14,355 bases of DNA from SSF26 sp037443945 (lineage in GTDB: Bacteria; Chloroflexota; Anaerolineae; J102). Shown piece by piece: positions 1 through 5,650 of this stretch. The stretch spans positions 1 through 14,355 of the forward strand of contig JBBINH010000069.1 of the NCBI GenBank assembly GCA_037443945.1, in the 5' to 3' direction. Numbering within the stretch: position 1 is the first letter of the stretch; every line of letters starts with the position of its first letter. The notes under the pieces were generated by a model. The model had not been told where the DNA came from. It saw only the letters and a program-made list of their open reading frames with translations, and searched no databases. A program made the position numbers and the translations under genes.

Positions 1-505
1 TGCGTAGGCCTTCGGCCAGGGTTTGGACTTCGGCGGCGAGGGCGCGATGGTCTTCGCTTAGGGTGCGTAGGCCTTCGGCCAGGGTGCGAACCTCCGCCGT
101 TAGGGCGCGATGCCCTTCGGCCAGGGTGCGAACCTCCGCCGTTAGGGCGCGATGCCCTTCGGCCAGGGTGCGAACCTCCGCCGTTAGGGCGCGATGCCCT
201 TCGGCCAGGGTTTGGACTTCGGCGGCGAGTTCGGTGAGGGCGGTTTCGAGTCGTTCGACGCGTGCTTCGGTGCGGGCCTGGGCCTTAGCCAAAGCGCGAA
301 CCTCTACAACCAGGGTGCGGACTTCAGCGGCCAAAGCACGATGGTCCTCGGTCATCGCCTTTTGCCAATCGGCCATGCGGCGGACCAGGTCCGGCAACTC
401 CAGCAGCTCTTCGGTGAGCACCAGGCGGCGCAGCTCAGCCCGCCACTGAGGGTTCTCCCAGAGCAGCCGGACTAAATCGTGAAAATCGGTTACAGTAAAG
501 GTCAT
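1..505 (-). CDS. Coiled-coil protein, DUF3782-like, N-terminal part (runs off left edge)
   Basis: The frame is open from the ATG at 505 to the left edge, giving 168 residues with no stop. The first ~45 residues (MTFTVTDFHDLVRLLWENPQ, then WRAELRRL and ELLELPDLVRRM) look like the short N-terminal segment of the DUF3782-type proteins common in Chloroflexota and filamentous cyanobacteria. The rest is a long charged helix of heptad-like repeats, including near-identical 14-residue units TAEVRTLAEGHRAL. In that family the coiled coil usually leads to a C-terminal PD-(D/E)XK nuclease-like domain, which would lie outside the window, so no activity can be claimed here. GGAG at 516-519 precedes two in-frame ATGs at 511 (4-nt spacing) and 505 (10-nt spacing); 505 was chosen because MTF is the usual family start. 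It is preceded by a ~370-nt non-coding stretch, so it probably has its own promoter. The family call is moderate; coding on this strand is secure. Confidence 0.75.
   Translation of the reverse strand, partial: MTFTVTDFHDLVRLLWENPQWRAELRRLVLTEELLELPDLVRRMADWQKAMTEDHRALAAEVRTLVVEVRALAKAQARTEARVERLETALTELAAEVQTLAEGHRALTAEVRTLAEGHRALTAEVRTLAEGHRALTAEVRTLAEGLRTLSEDHRALAAEVQTLAEGLR
9..238 (-). repeat. 42-bp in-frame tandem repeat inside the coiled-coil gene
   Basis: Three consecutive 42-bp units at 71-112, 113-154 and 155-196 are nearly identical; they differ only at the first base of the 71-112 copy. Diverged copies flank them at 197-238 and 9-50, and a shortened half-unit lies at 51-70. Each unit encodes 14 residues, TAEVRTLAEGHRAL, which is two heptads, so a gain or loss of one unit keeps both the reading frame and the coiled-coil register. 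The near-identity at the DNA level points to recent duplication or gene conversion. Confidence 0.9.
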
Positions 506-526
506 GGCCATTCGTCTCCGGGTGAG

Positions 527-671
527 GCTTATCAATGTTCTAAGCGCATTAGAAAAAGCTTCTCGAAAATCCGTTCTTGGTTAGATACGAAGCAACAGCG
601 GAGTGCCGTCTTTCGTCTTCTTAACGCTTTTTTGGCCTAATGAGTAGTTTTGTCGTAGAGCATTGATAAGC
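527..671. repeat. Inverted repeat GCTTATCAATG upstream of the coiled-coil gene
   Basis: GCTTATCAATG at 527-537 is the exact reverse complement of CATTGATAAGC at 661-671. On the inner side the match continues imperfectly for seven more bases (TTCTAAG against CTCTACG). The loop is about 120 nt. It could fold in the leader RNA, be a pair of protein binding sites, or be the ends of a tiny degraded element. No target-site duplication was recognised. Confidence 0.5.
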
Positions 672-709
672 ACTGCACTCCGGGTTGCTAATGAGGAATC
701 CATTCCAAC

Positions 710-739
710 AGTATACGCCCTGAACGGGTTCTCGGGCAA
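710..739 (-). promoter_or_regulatory. Possible sigma-A-type promoter for the coiled-coil gene
   Basis: On the minus strand TTGCCC (739-734) is followed after 18 nt by TATACT (715-710). The -10 matches five of six consensus bases and the -35 matches four of six. Transcription would start near 703 and give a leader of about 200 nt. A short inverted repeat GGAAT-CC-ATTCC at 695-706 sits at the predicted start and could be an operator. Confidence 0.35.
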
Positions 740-882
740 ATAGCCCACCGGACGTCTGCGGAGGGCAAGGGCGCGAATGAGCTTGGTAAGGATCACTGCG
801 CTCCAAAAGTGGCAGAGGGTCTGGCGCGATGGTTCTGTGCCCCAGATTGGTTCTCGGGTGGAGGGATTCGTTCGGGTCATGG

Positions 883-921
883 TAAAAAACGAAGCCGCCA
901 TCCAACCCGGATAGCGGCTTC
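883..921 (-). terminator. Intrinsic terminator of the hsp20 gene
   Basis: On the minus strand GAAGCCGC (921-914) pairs with GCGGCTTC (898-891). Inside this, ATCC pairs with GGAT across a single U-G wobble, making a ~13-bp stem with a GGGTT loop. The stem is followed at once by G and six T (889-884). It lies 27 nt beyond the Hsp20 stop codon, so it ends that transcript. Confidence 0.9.
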
Positions 922-947
922 AGTGGGGCTTGCAGGAGAAGAACCGA

Positions 948-1418
948 TCAGGCCTTGCTCGCCTCGCCTTCGATGGTCTTGCCCGTCTTGACTGTAATCT
1001 TGCGCGGCTGCGCTTCGGCGGCCTTGGGAATGTGCAGCGTCAGCACGCCGTTCTCATAGCTTGCCTCGACGGCATCGGCATTAACCGGCGCCGGCAGAGA
1101 GAGGGAGCGGCTGAAGCTGCCGTAGCGGCGCTCACGCAGGTGGTATTCGGCCTTCTCGATGTCTTTCTCAACCTTCGTCTCGCCGCGAATGGTCAGGACG
1201 TTGTCGGTGATGCTGATGTCAATATCTTCGGGGTTAACGCCGGGCACAGAGGCCTTAACGATATAGGCATTGTCCTTTTCGGCCACATCGAGCGCCAGGG
1301 TCCAGCTCATCGGCTCGCGCAGTCGCGGCAGGGCAAAGGTCTCGTCGAAGAGGCGATCAAAGGCCTCGCGGATCTGCATCATCTCACGGAAGGGATCCCA
1401 ACGGATCAGCTGCGCCAT
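948..1418 (-). CDS. hsp20: Small heat shock protein, Hsp20/alpha-crystallin family
   Basis: A 156-residue ATP-independent holdase chaperone of the cytoplasm, a normal length for bacterial Hsp20. The N-terminus (MAQLIRWDPFREM) is the typical 'WDPFREM' arm. The alpha-crystallin domain spans about residues 38-142, with VPGVNPEDIDISI, LTIRGE and the family signature ENGVLTLHIPK near its end. The C-terminal tail carries ITV, an I-x-I/V-type motif that in this family docks into a groove of the next subunit during oligomer assembly. AGGAGGT at 1424-1430, five bases from the ATG, fixes the start. A strong intrinsic terminator follows the stop. No CIRCE element (HrcA operator) is visible upstream; only a weak sigma-32-like arrangement is present. 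It lies 176 nt after the ABC ATPase gene on the same strand and is probably transcribed alone. Confidence 0.96.
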   Translation of the reverse strand: MAQLIRWDPFREMMQIREAFDRLFDETFALPRLREPMSWTLALDVAEKDNAYIVKASVPGVNPEDIDISITDNVLTIRGETKVEKDIEKAEYHLRERRYGSFSRSLSLPAPVNADAVEASYENGVLTLHIPKAAEAQPRKITVKTGKTIEGEASKA

Positions 1419-1423
1419 AACGT

Positions 1424-1430
1424 ACCTCCT
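1424..1430 (-). promoter_or_regulatory. Strong ribosome binding site of hsp20
   Basis: AGGAGGT on the minus strand ends five bases before the ATG at 1418. It is the best Shine-Dalgarno match in the window and fits a gene that must be translated heavily during stress. Confidence 0.85.
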
Positions 1431-1594
1431 CGGTATTTAGGAAGATGGGATGGTCGTAGGATTCGTGCCGATTGACGATTCTGAGCCAAGTATGGGCCGG
1501 GAGGGTTAGTGCAACGTCAGTTTTTTGTAAGCAATGTATTAGAACTCACCAAAGCATCGGCGTCCCCGGCCTTTTATGTCGTATTTCCCCGTCC

Positions 1595-2527
1595 TTATTC
1601 GTTGCGACTTTCGCTCACGAGCTGCAGATACACATCCTCGAGAGAGCGGCGTAGCTCGCCGACAAACTGGATATCGGTCCCTGCGGCTACTAAAAGGCGA
1701 ACCAGGTCAGGATTATGTTGTTCGGGATCGACCAGACGCACCAGGAGCTTTTTGTCGATGACTTCGGCGCTTTGGACATAAGGCTGTGCCGTCACCAAGG
1801 TGAGCACATCGGGGGGAACGGCCCGCAGGTGAAAGACCACCTGACGACCGAAGAAGTGCCGGCGTAGGTTGGCCGGCGTATCGAGGATCAGCAGTCGCGA
1901 GTTGAACACGGCCACGCGATCACAGAGACGTTCGGCCTCGTCGAGGTTGTGGGTGCACAGGAAAATGGTGCGTCCGCGGCTGCGCAGGTCGGCGATAAAA
2001 TCGCGCACCAACCGTGCGGCTTCTGGGTCGAGGCCGGCCGTCGGTTCGTCCAGAAAAAGCAACGGCGGTTCATGCAAAAGGGCACGAGCCAGGGCCAGGC
2101 GCTGTCGCATCCCTTTGGAAAACGTGCCGACTTCGTCATCGCGGCGATCCCACAGTCCTAACAGCTGCAGATAGCGGGCCGCCTGACCGCCGGGGTCTTT
2201 CACACCGTACAGTTGAGCAAAGAAGACCAGATTGGCCAGAGCGCTCAGACGGTCATACAACCCCGGGGTTTCGGTCAACAGACCCACCTGACGGCGGATG
2301 GCCGTATCATCGCGGCCCACCTCCAGGCCGTTGATCGTGGCTCGGCCATCGGTGGGAGCAATCAGACAGGTCAGCAGGCGGATGGTGGTCGTTTTACCGG
2401 CCCCATTAGGCCCCAAAAAGCCGAAGACCTCGCCGGGAGCGACGTCGATACTGAGCCGATCGACGGCCGTTATTGTGCTACCGTCGCGGCGCCGGAACAC
2501 GCGGGTTAGATTTTCGGTGTGGATCAT
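1595..2527 (-). CDS. ABC transporter ATP-binding protein (ABC-2/DrrA-like), orphan
   Basis: A 310-residue nucleotide-binding subunit of an ABC-2-type exporter. In order: Walker A GPNGAGKTT (39-47), Q-loop region GLLTETPGLY with Glu86 where glutamine is usual, signature FSKGMRQRL (136-144) in place of LSGGQ, Walker B LLFLDE (156-161), D-loop AGLDP, and H-loop His193 in CTHNLDEAE. Residues ~215-310 form the C-terminal extension seen in DrrA/CcmA-like ATPases. Such subunits pair with a membrane permease that is normally encoded immediately downstream, but here the next gene is hsp20 and no permease lies in the window. The cargo is unknown; antibiotic, lipid or polysaccharide export are all possible. 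There is no clear Shine-Dalgarno before the ATG, but MIHTENLTRVF is a typical family N-terminus. A probable promoter overlaps the stop codon of the preceding gene. Confidence 0.92.
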   Translation of the reverse strand: MIHTENLTRVFRRRDGSTITAVDRLSIDVAPGEVFGFLGPNGAGKTTTIRLLTCLIAPTDGRATINGLEVGRDDTAIRRQVGLLTETPGLYDRLSALANLVFFAQLYGVKDPGGQAARYLQLLGLWDRRDDEVGTFSKGMRQRLALARALLHEPPLLFLDEPTAGLDPEAARLVRDFIADLRSRGRTIFLCTHNLDEAERLCDRVAVFNSRLLILDTPANLRRHFFGRQVVFHLRAVPPDVLTLVTAQPYVQSAEVIDKKLLVRLVDPEQHNPDLVRLLVAAGTDIQFVGELRRSLEDVYLQLVSESRNE

Positions 2528-2557
2528 GGGTGGGATACGGAAACGCCAGGAGCCTAG

Positions 2558-2627
2558 CGCAACGCTCCGACGGAGGACAAACGCTCAACAGACCCAGTAT
2601 ATCATGCAGGGCGATGGGAGCGTTGCG
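2558..2627. repeat. 11-bp perfect inverted repeat flanking the ABC-ATPase promoter
   Basis: CGCAACGCTCC at 2558-2568 is the exact reverse complement of GGAGCGTTGCG at 2617-2627, with 48 nt between. The distal arm covers the end of the oxidoreductase gene and the expected -35 region; the proximal arm is in the 5' leader of the ATPase gene. A small CTCC-GAC-GGAG hairpin (2565-2575) overlaps the proximal arm and would compete with the long pairing. The layout fits an operator pair or an RNA switch between read-through and local transcripts. Confidence 0.55.
2596..2604 (-). promoter_or_regulatory. Extended -10 promoter of the ABC ATPase gene
   Basis: The minus strand reads TGATATACT: an extended -10 TGn followed by TATACT, five of six consensus bases. 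The TGA is also the stop codon of the upstream oxidoreductase gene. No good -35 is visible, as is common for extended -10 promoters. Transcription would begin near 2589, about 60 nt before the ATPase start codon. Confidence 0.4.
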
Positions 2628-4053
2628 GGCCCTCCCTTGCCAGCGCCGTGCGTGCTGCCCAATAGCCGCACATGCCGTGTACACCGCCACCGGGCGGGGT
2701 AGACGACGAACAGAGGTAAAAGCCTCGGACCGGTGTGGCGTAGGGATTGCGGGCGATGACCGGTCGGGTGAACAGTTGACGCAAGTCCTGGACGCCGCCG
2801 TTGATGTCGCCGCCGATGTAGTTCGGATTGTAGGTGGCCAGGGCAGCGGCGGTGCGTGTGTGTACGGTCAGGATCCGGGACCGAAAACCAGGCGCAAAGC
2901 GCTCGATCTGGGCGATGATCCGGTCGGTCATGTCTACGGTGGAACCGTTGGGCACGTGACAATAGACCCATACCGTGTGCTTGCCCGCAGGCGCACGGGC
3001 CGGATCGAAAAGACTTTGTTGACCCAGAATCAGAAACGGCCATTGGGGGTGTTCGCCCCGCCAGACGGCGGCTTCGGCCTCGGCGATTTCGGCCAGCGTC
3101 CCGCCTATGTGCACTGCGCCGGCCTGGGCGCATGCCGGGGCTCGCCAGGGGATTGGCCCATCCAGTGCCAGATCCACCTTGCAGACCCCCGGCCCATAGC
3201 GGTAGCGCGCCAGCCGTCTTCGGTAGTCAGGAGGAAGTCGTTCCCCGGCCAGGCTGAGGAACTGTCGCGGGGTTACGGCGAAGAGGATGGCCCTGGCCGC
3301 CGGCAGATCGGCAGCGGAACGGACGGTATGGCCGGTAACAATTTCACCACCCTGAGCGCGAAGATAAGAGACCAAGGCATCGGCGAAGCGTTGGGAGCCA
3401 CCGGCCACGATGGGCCAGCCTACAGCATGGGCCAGAAGGCCGAGCATAAAGCCGAAGGCCGTCGTAGCCGGCCATGTCAGCGGCATGATGGCATGGGCGG
3501 CCATACCGGCGAAGACGCCGCGCGCACGTTCCTCGCGAAACATCATCCGGGCCAGGGTTGTAGCCGGCCATAGCGCCGCCAGGCCGAAACGGAGCACCGC
3601 AAGTGGATGATGGGGCAAGCGCAACGGACCGAGCAGATCGTGGACGATCGGCTCCCAGGCGCGGGCGAAGGTCCCCATAAGCCGTCGGTAGGTCCCGGCA
3701 TCGCGGCCGAGCTGTGCAGCTGTTGCGGCCACATCGCCCGTGATCACGACCGCCGTGCCATCATCAAACGGATGGGCGACTGCCGCCGGTGGGTGAATCC
3801 ACCGCAAGCCATGGGCGGCCAGCGGTAAACGGCGCCAGAGGGGAGATGCCACTCCCAGGGGATGGAAAGCGGCGCAGGGATCGTGGACAAAGCCCGGTAA
3901 CGTCAGAGCTGCCGAGCGCAACCCTCCGCCGGCGGTCTCGGCTTTCTCCATGACCAGTACCGACCAACCGGCATGCGCCAGGGTAATGGCAGCCGCCAGG
4001 CCGTTCGGCCCCGAACCGACGACGACCGCATCATAGGAAGCAGCAGAAGGCAT
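2602..4053 (-). CDS. FAD-dependent oxidoreductase, phytoene desaturase/PYROXD2-like
   Basis: A 483-residue flavoprotein. The N-terminal Rossmann motif VVVGSGPNGLAAAI holds GxGxxG at residues 13-18, followed by the second strand VLVMEKAETAGGGLRS. The acidic residue in VMEK would bind the FAD ribose. The C-terminus (GFYLCSSSTPPGGGVHGMCG) is the conserved FAD-closing segment of the CrtI-like amine oxidase superfamily, particularly the PYROXD2-type branch. Substrate is unknown: carotenoid desaturation is possible, but no other crt gene is present. The frame stays open up to an ATG at 4146. The ATG at 4053 (MPSAASYDAVVVG) was chosen because it puts the Rossmann fold at the usual distance from the start; the upstream extension looks like leader, and no Shine-Dalgarno decides it. 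The gene is divergent from the htrA-like protease and its stop codon overlaps the ABC-ATPase promoter. Confidence 0.88.
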   Translation of the reverse strand: MPSAASYDAVVVGSGPNGLAAAITLAHAGWSVLVMEKAETAGGGLRSAALTLPGFVHDPCAAFHPLGVASPLWRRLPLAAHGLRWIHPPAAVAHPFDDGTAVVITGDVAATAAQLGRDAGTYRRLMGTFARAWEPIVHDLLGPLRLPHHPLAVLRFGLAALWPATTLARMMFREERARGVFAGMAAHAIMPLTWPATTAFGFMLGLLAHAVGWPIVAGGSQRFADALVSYLRAQGGEIVTGHTVRSAADLPAARAILFAVTPRQFLSLAGERLPPDYRRRLARYRYGPGVCKVDLALDGPIPWRAPACAQAGAVHIGGTLAEIAEAEAAVWRGEHPQWPFLILGQQSLFDPARAPAGKHTVWVYCHVPNGSTVDMTDRIIAQIERFAPGFRSRILTVHTRTAAALATYNPNYIGGDINGGVQDLRQLFTRPVIARNPYATPVRGFYLCSSSTPPGGGVHGMCGYWAARTALAREGPQRSHRPA

Positions 4054-4129
4054 GGCGTTCGCACAGCGCAGATGACATGGGTATACCCTCTTCCCCGCCG
4101 TAACCATCTCGCTGCGGCGGCCATAGGTC

Positions 4130-4159
4130 ATTATGCCGCTGTCCATCCATCCGGCGCAA
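4130..4159 (-). promoter_or_regulatory. Possible promoter of the FAD oxidoreductase gene
   Basis: On the minus strand TTGCGC (4159-4154) is followed after 18 nt by CATAAT (4135-4130). The -10 matches five of six consensus bases; the -35 matches only three. A start near 4123 would give a ~70-nt leader to the ATG at 4053 and would exclude the longer frame from 4146, supporting the shorter protein. Confidence 0.3.
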
Positions 4160-4275
4160 AGTGTGATAGACTATGATCGAATCGCAATGAAATCGTCATG
4201 GTCGTGTCATAAGCAGGTGTTATCTTGGACGATTAGGGGTTGCTCCTCTTGTCTGGGGGTGCCCCTACGTCGCCC

Positions 4276-4310
4276 CGATCGTCGGTATTGTCCTGCCATA
4301 CCGGCGATCG
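4276..4310 (+). promoter_or_regulatory. Stem-loop in the 5' leader of the htrA-like gene
   Basis: CGATCG-T-CGGTAT (4276-4288) pairs with ATACCG-G-CGATCG (4298-4310). As RNA this is 13 base pairs with one U-G wobble and a 9-nt loop (TGTCCTGCC). It ends 13 nt before the ribosome binding site. A second small palindrome, GGGG-TG-CCCC, lies just upstream in the same leader. There is no T-tract, so it is not an intrinsic terminator. It could be a DNA operator (the arms are palindromic) or an RNA element controlling translation. Confidence 0.55.
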
Positions 4311-4323
4311 TCCCCGCGCCTAT

Positions 4324-4328
4324 GGAGG
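4324..4328 (+). promoter_or_regulatory. Ribosome binding site fixing the htrA-like start
   Basis: GGAGG lies five bases before the ATG at 4334. The in-frame ATG at 4322 overlaps the start of this site and so cannot use it, and the frame open to 4133 lacks any similar site. This selects MFRRRQRL as the N-terminus. Confidence 0.8.
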
Positions 4329-4333
4329 ATGCT

Positions 4334-5500
4334 ATGTTCCGGCGTAGACAGCGGCTCATCTGGCCGGTGGTGGCCGTTTTACTGCTCTTGATAGGCATTC
4401 TCATCGGTAGCCGCATGGCTCTGGCGGTGAGGGCCGCCCCTACCGCTACGCCCACACCGCTACCGCTATCCACTCGCGCCGATATCGCCACGGCCCTTCA
4501 GGAACAACTCGTCGCCATTTACGACAAAGCCGGCCCCTCTGTCGTCCACATCCGCAATCGGCGGACTGTGGTGGACTTCTTCGGACAGGTCATCCCCCAA
4601 GGCGGTACGGGAACCGGCTTCGTCTATGATGCTCAGGGTCATATTGTCACCAATTACCACGTTGTCGAAGGCGCCCAGGCCCTTGATGTCACCCTGGCCG
4701 ACGGCCGCACCTTTCCGGCGAGCCTGGTCGGTTCCGACCCGGTGAACGATCTGGCCGTCATCCGCATCAGAACAAACGAACCGTTGCCACCGCCGTTACC
4801 CCTGGCCGATTCGGCGCAGTTGCGCGTGGGGCAAATCGTCCTTGCCATTGGCAACCCCTTCGGCCTAGAGCAAACCCTGACCATGGGCATTGTCAGCGCC
4901 TTGGGGCGGGTTATCCAGAGCCCGGAGAACAACCGTTTCATCGGCGAAGTGATTCAGACCGATGCCGCCATCAATCCCGGCAATTCGGGTGGGCCTTTGC
5001 TCGATCTGCAGGGGCGTGTTATCGGCGTCAATACGCAGATCGTCAGCCCCAGTGGCGCTTCGGCCGGCATCGGCTTTGCCGTCTCGGCGAACACGGTGGC
5101 ACGCGTGGTGCCGGTGCTTATTGCCCGCGGGTTCTATCCGCATCCCTGGTTGGGTGTCCAGGTAGTCGAGCTGAACCCGCAGTTGACCGCGCTTCTGGAA
5201 CAGGCCGGTATGAAGGTGCCCGTTACCCGAGGGCTGCTCATTCTGGAGACGGTGGCCAACGGTCCGGCCGCGCGTGCCGGGCTGCGAGCGCCGGACCGGG
5301 TTGTTAGAGTGGGCAACAGTCGCGTGCCGGTGGGCGGCGATATCATCGTCCGCATCAACGACGCACCCGTAGCCACGTTTCAGGATCTGACCGTGTATCT
5401 GGAGACCAAGACGCGCAGTGGCGAGATCGTGACGGTGACCGTCGTGCGCGACGGTAAAGAACAGGCCATCCGGGTGCGGCTGGGCACCCAACCCCGTTGA
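4334..5500 (+). CDS. HtrA/DegP-type trypsin-like serine protease with PDZ domain
   Basis: A 388-residue membrane-anchored envelope protease. Residues 10-31 form one hydrophobic segment after an RRRQR start, so the body faces outside; a short PTATPTPLP linker follows. The trypsin-like domain (about 50-265) has the full triad: His109 in TNYHVVEG, Asp139 in DPVNDLAVI and Ser218 in NPGNSGGPLLD, with the oxyanion-hole GNSGG and the usual GTGTGFVYD before the His. A single PDZ domain follows (about 285-385: GLLILETVANGPAARAGL, then GDIIVRINDAPV). Proteins of this family degrade or refold misfolded envelope proteins and often answer heat or envelope stress. It is the only plus-strand gene here, divergent from the FAD oxidoreductase and convergent with the FecR-like gene. 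The leader is structured. No strong promoter is evident; the best candidate is an extended -10-like TGT-TATCTT at 4218-4226. Confidence 0.95.
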   Translation: MFRRRQRLIWPVVAVLLLLIGILIGSRMALAVRAAPTATPTPLPLSTRADIATALQEQLVAIYDKAGPSVVHIRNRRTVVDFFGQVIPQGGTGTGFVYDAQGHIVTNYHVVEGAQALDVTLADGRTFPASLVGSDPVNDLAVIRIRTNEPLPPPLPLADSAQLRVGQIVLAIGNPFGLEQTLTMGIVSALGRVIQSPENNRFIGEVIQTDAAINPGNSGGPLLDLQGRVIGVNTQIVSPSGASAGIGFAVSANTVARVVPVLIARGFYPHPWLGVQVVELNPQLTALLEQAGMKVPVTRGLLILETVANGPAARAGLRAPDRVVRVGNSRVPVGGDIIVRINDAPVATFQDLTVYLETKTRSGEIVTVTVVRDGKEQAIRVRLGTQPR

Positions 5501-5625
5501 ACTGCCGACCCTTGACGCATCCCGAAAGCCTGGCTCTGGCGTGATACAGGGCATGGCTATGAGGTCGGTTCCGATCGACTTGAAAGCATCCCGGGCACGG
5601 TTGCGTTGGTAACCCCTGGGACACT

Positions 5626-5650
5626 CGGCCTTTATTGCGCAATCAGGCCG
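5626..5650. other. Palindrome at the convergent gene ends
   Basis: CGGCCT (5626-5631) and AGGCCG (5645-5650) enclose the 10-bp palindrome ATTGCGCAAT (5634-5643). The structure covers the stop codon of the FecR-like gene and lies 125 nt after the protease stop. No T-tract follows on either side, so if it ends transcription it is not a standard intrinsic terminator. It is the only clear structure I found between the two convergent genes; the rest of 5501-5631 shows nothing recognisable. Confidence 0.4.

Larger units (their letters stand above)
512..882. other. Non-coding stretch with no convincing gene
   Basis: About 370 nt lie between the Hsp20 terminator and the coiled-coil gene. The composition is visibly more AT-rich than the neighbouring genes. 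Two minus-strand frames are open for about 100 codons, but their starts lie inside the terminator hairpin, they overlap each other, and their translations resemble no family I know. The stretch holds a possible minus-strand promoter (710-739) and an 18-bp imperfect inverted repeat (520-537 against 654-671, perfect over 527-537/661-671). It is best read as the upstream region and leader of the coiled-coil gene, or possibly the remnant of something decayed. Confidence 0.5.

Noticed and set aside
1..238. CRISPR-like array from the regular 42-bp repeats
   Set aside because: The repeats are contiguous with no unique spacers and encode an in-frame coiled coil.
581..905. Two overlapping minus-strand frames of about 100 codons as genes
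   Set aside because: Their starts lie within the hsp20 terminator hairpin, they have no ribosome binding site, they overlap each other, and the translations resemble no protein family.
930..1475. Long plus-strand frame opposite hsp20
   Set aside because: It is an antisense shadow; the minus strand carries a complete Hsp20 with ribosome binding site and terminator.
1489..1515. Sigma-32-like heat shock promoter before hsp20 (GTTGCA, 13 nt, GCCCATAC on the minus strand)
   Set aside because: The match is only partial (four of six at -35, five of seven at -10), and Chloroflexota usually regulate heat shock by HrcA/CIRCE. No CIRCE repeat is visible either, so regulation stays open.
2473..3573. 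366-codon plus-strand frame
   Set aside because: It lies antisense to the FAD oxidoreductase, which has clear conserved motifs at both ends; the translation of the plus frame has no family features.
2602..4053. Carotenoid biosynthesis locus
   Set aside because: Only one CrtI-like oxidoreductase is present, with no phytoene synthase or cyclase, and the sequence is closer to the PYROXD2-like branch.
4054..4146. N-terminal extension of the FAD oxidoreductase from the ATG at 4146
   Set aside because: The extension has no family match, no ribosome binding site, and covers the most likely promoter; the Rossmann motif is at its usual place when starting at 4053.
4133..4333. N-terminal extension of the htrA-like protease from the ATG at 4133
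   Set aside because: GGAGG at 4324-4328 precedes the ATG at 4334, which begins a standard basic-then-hydrophobic anchor; the longer product would bury this anchor behind 67 unrelated residues.
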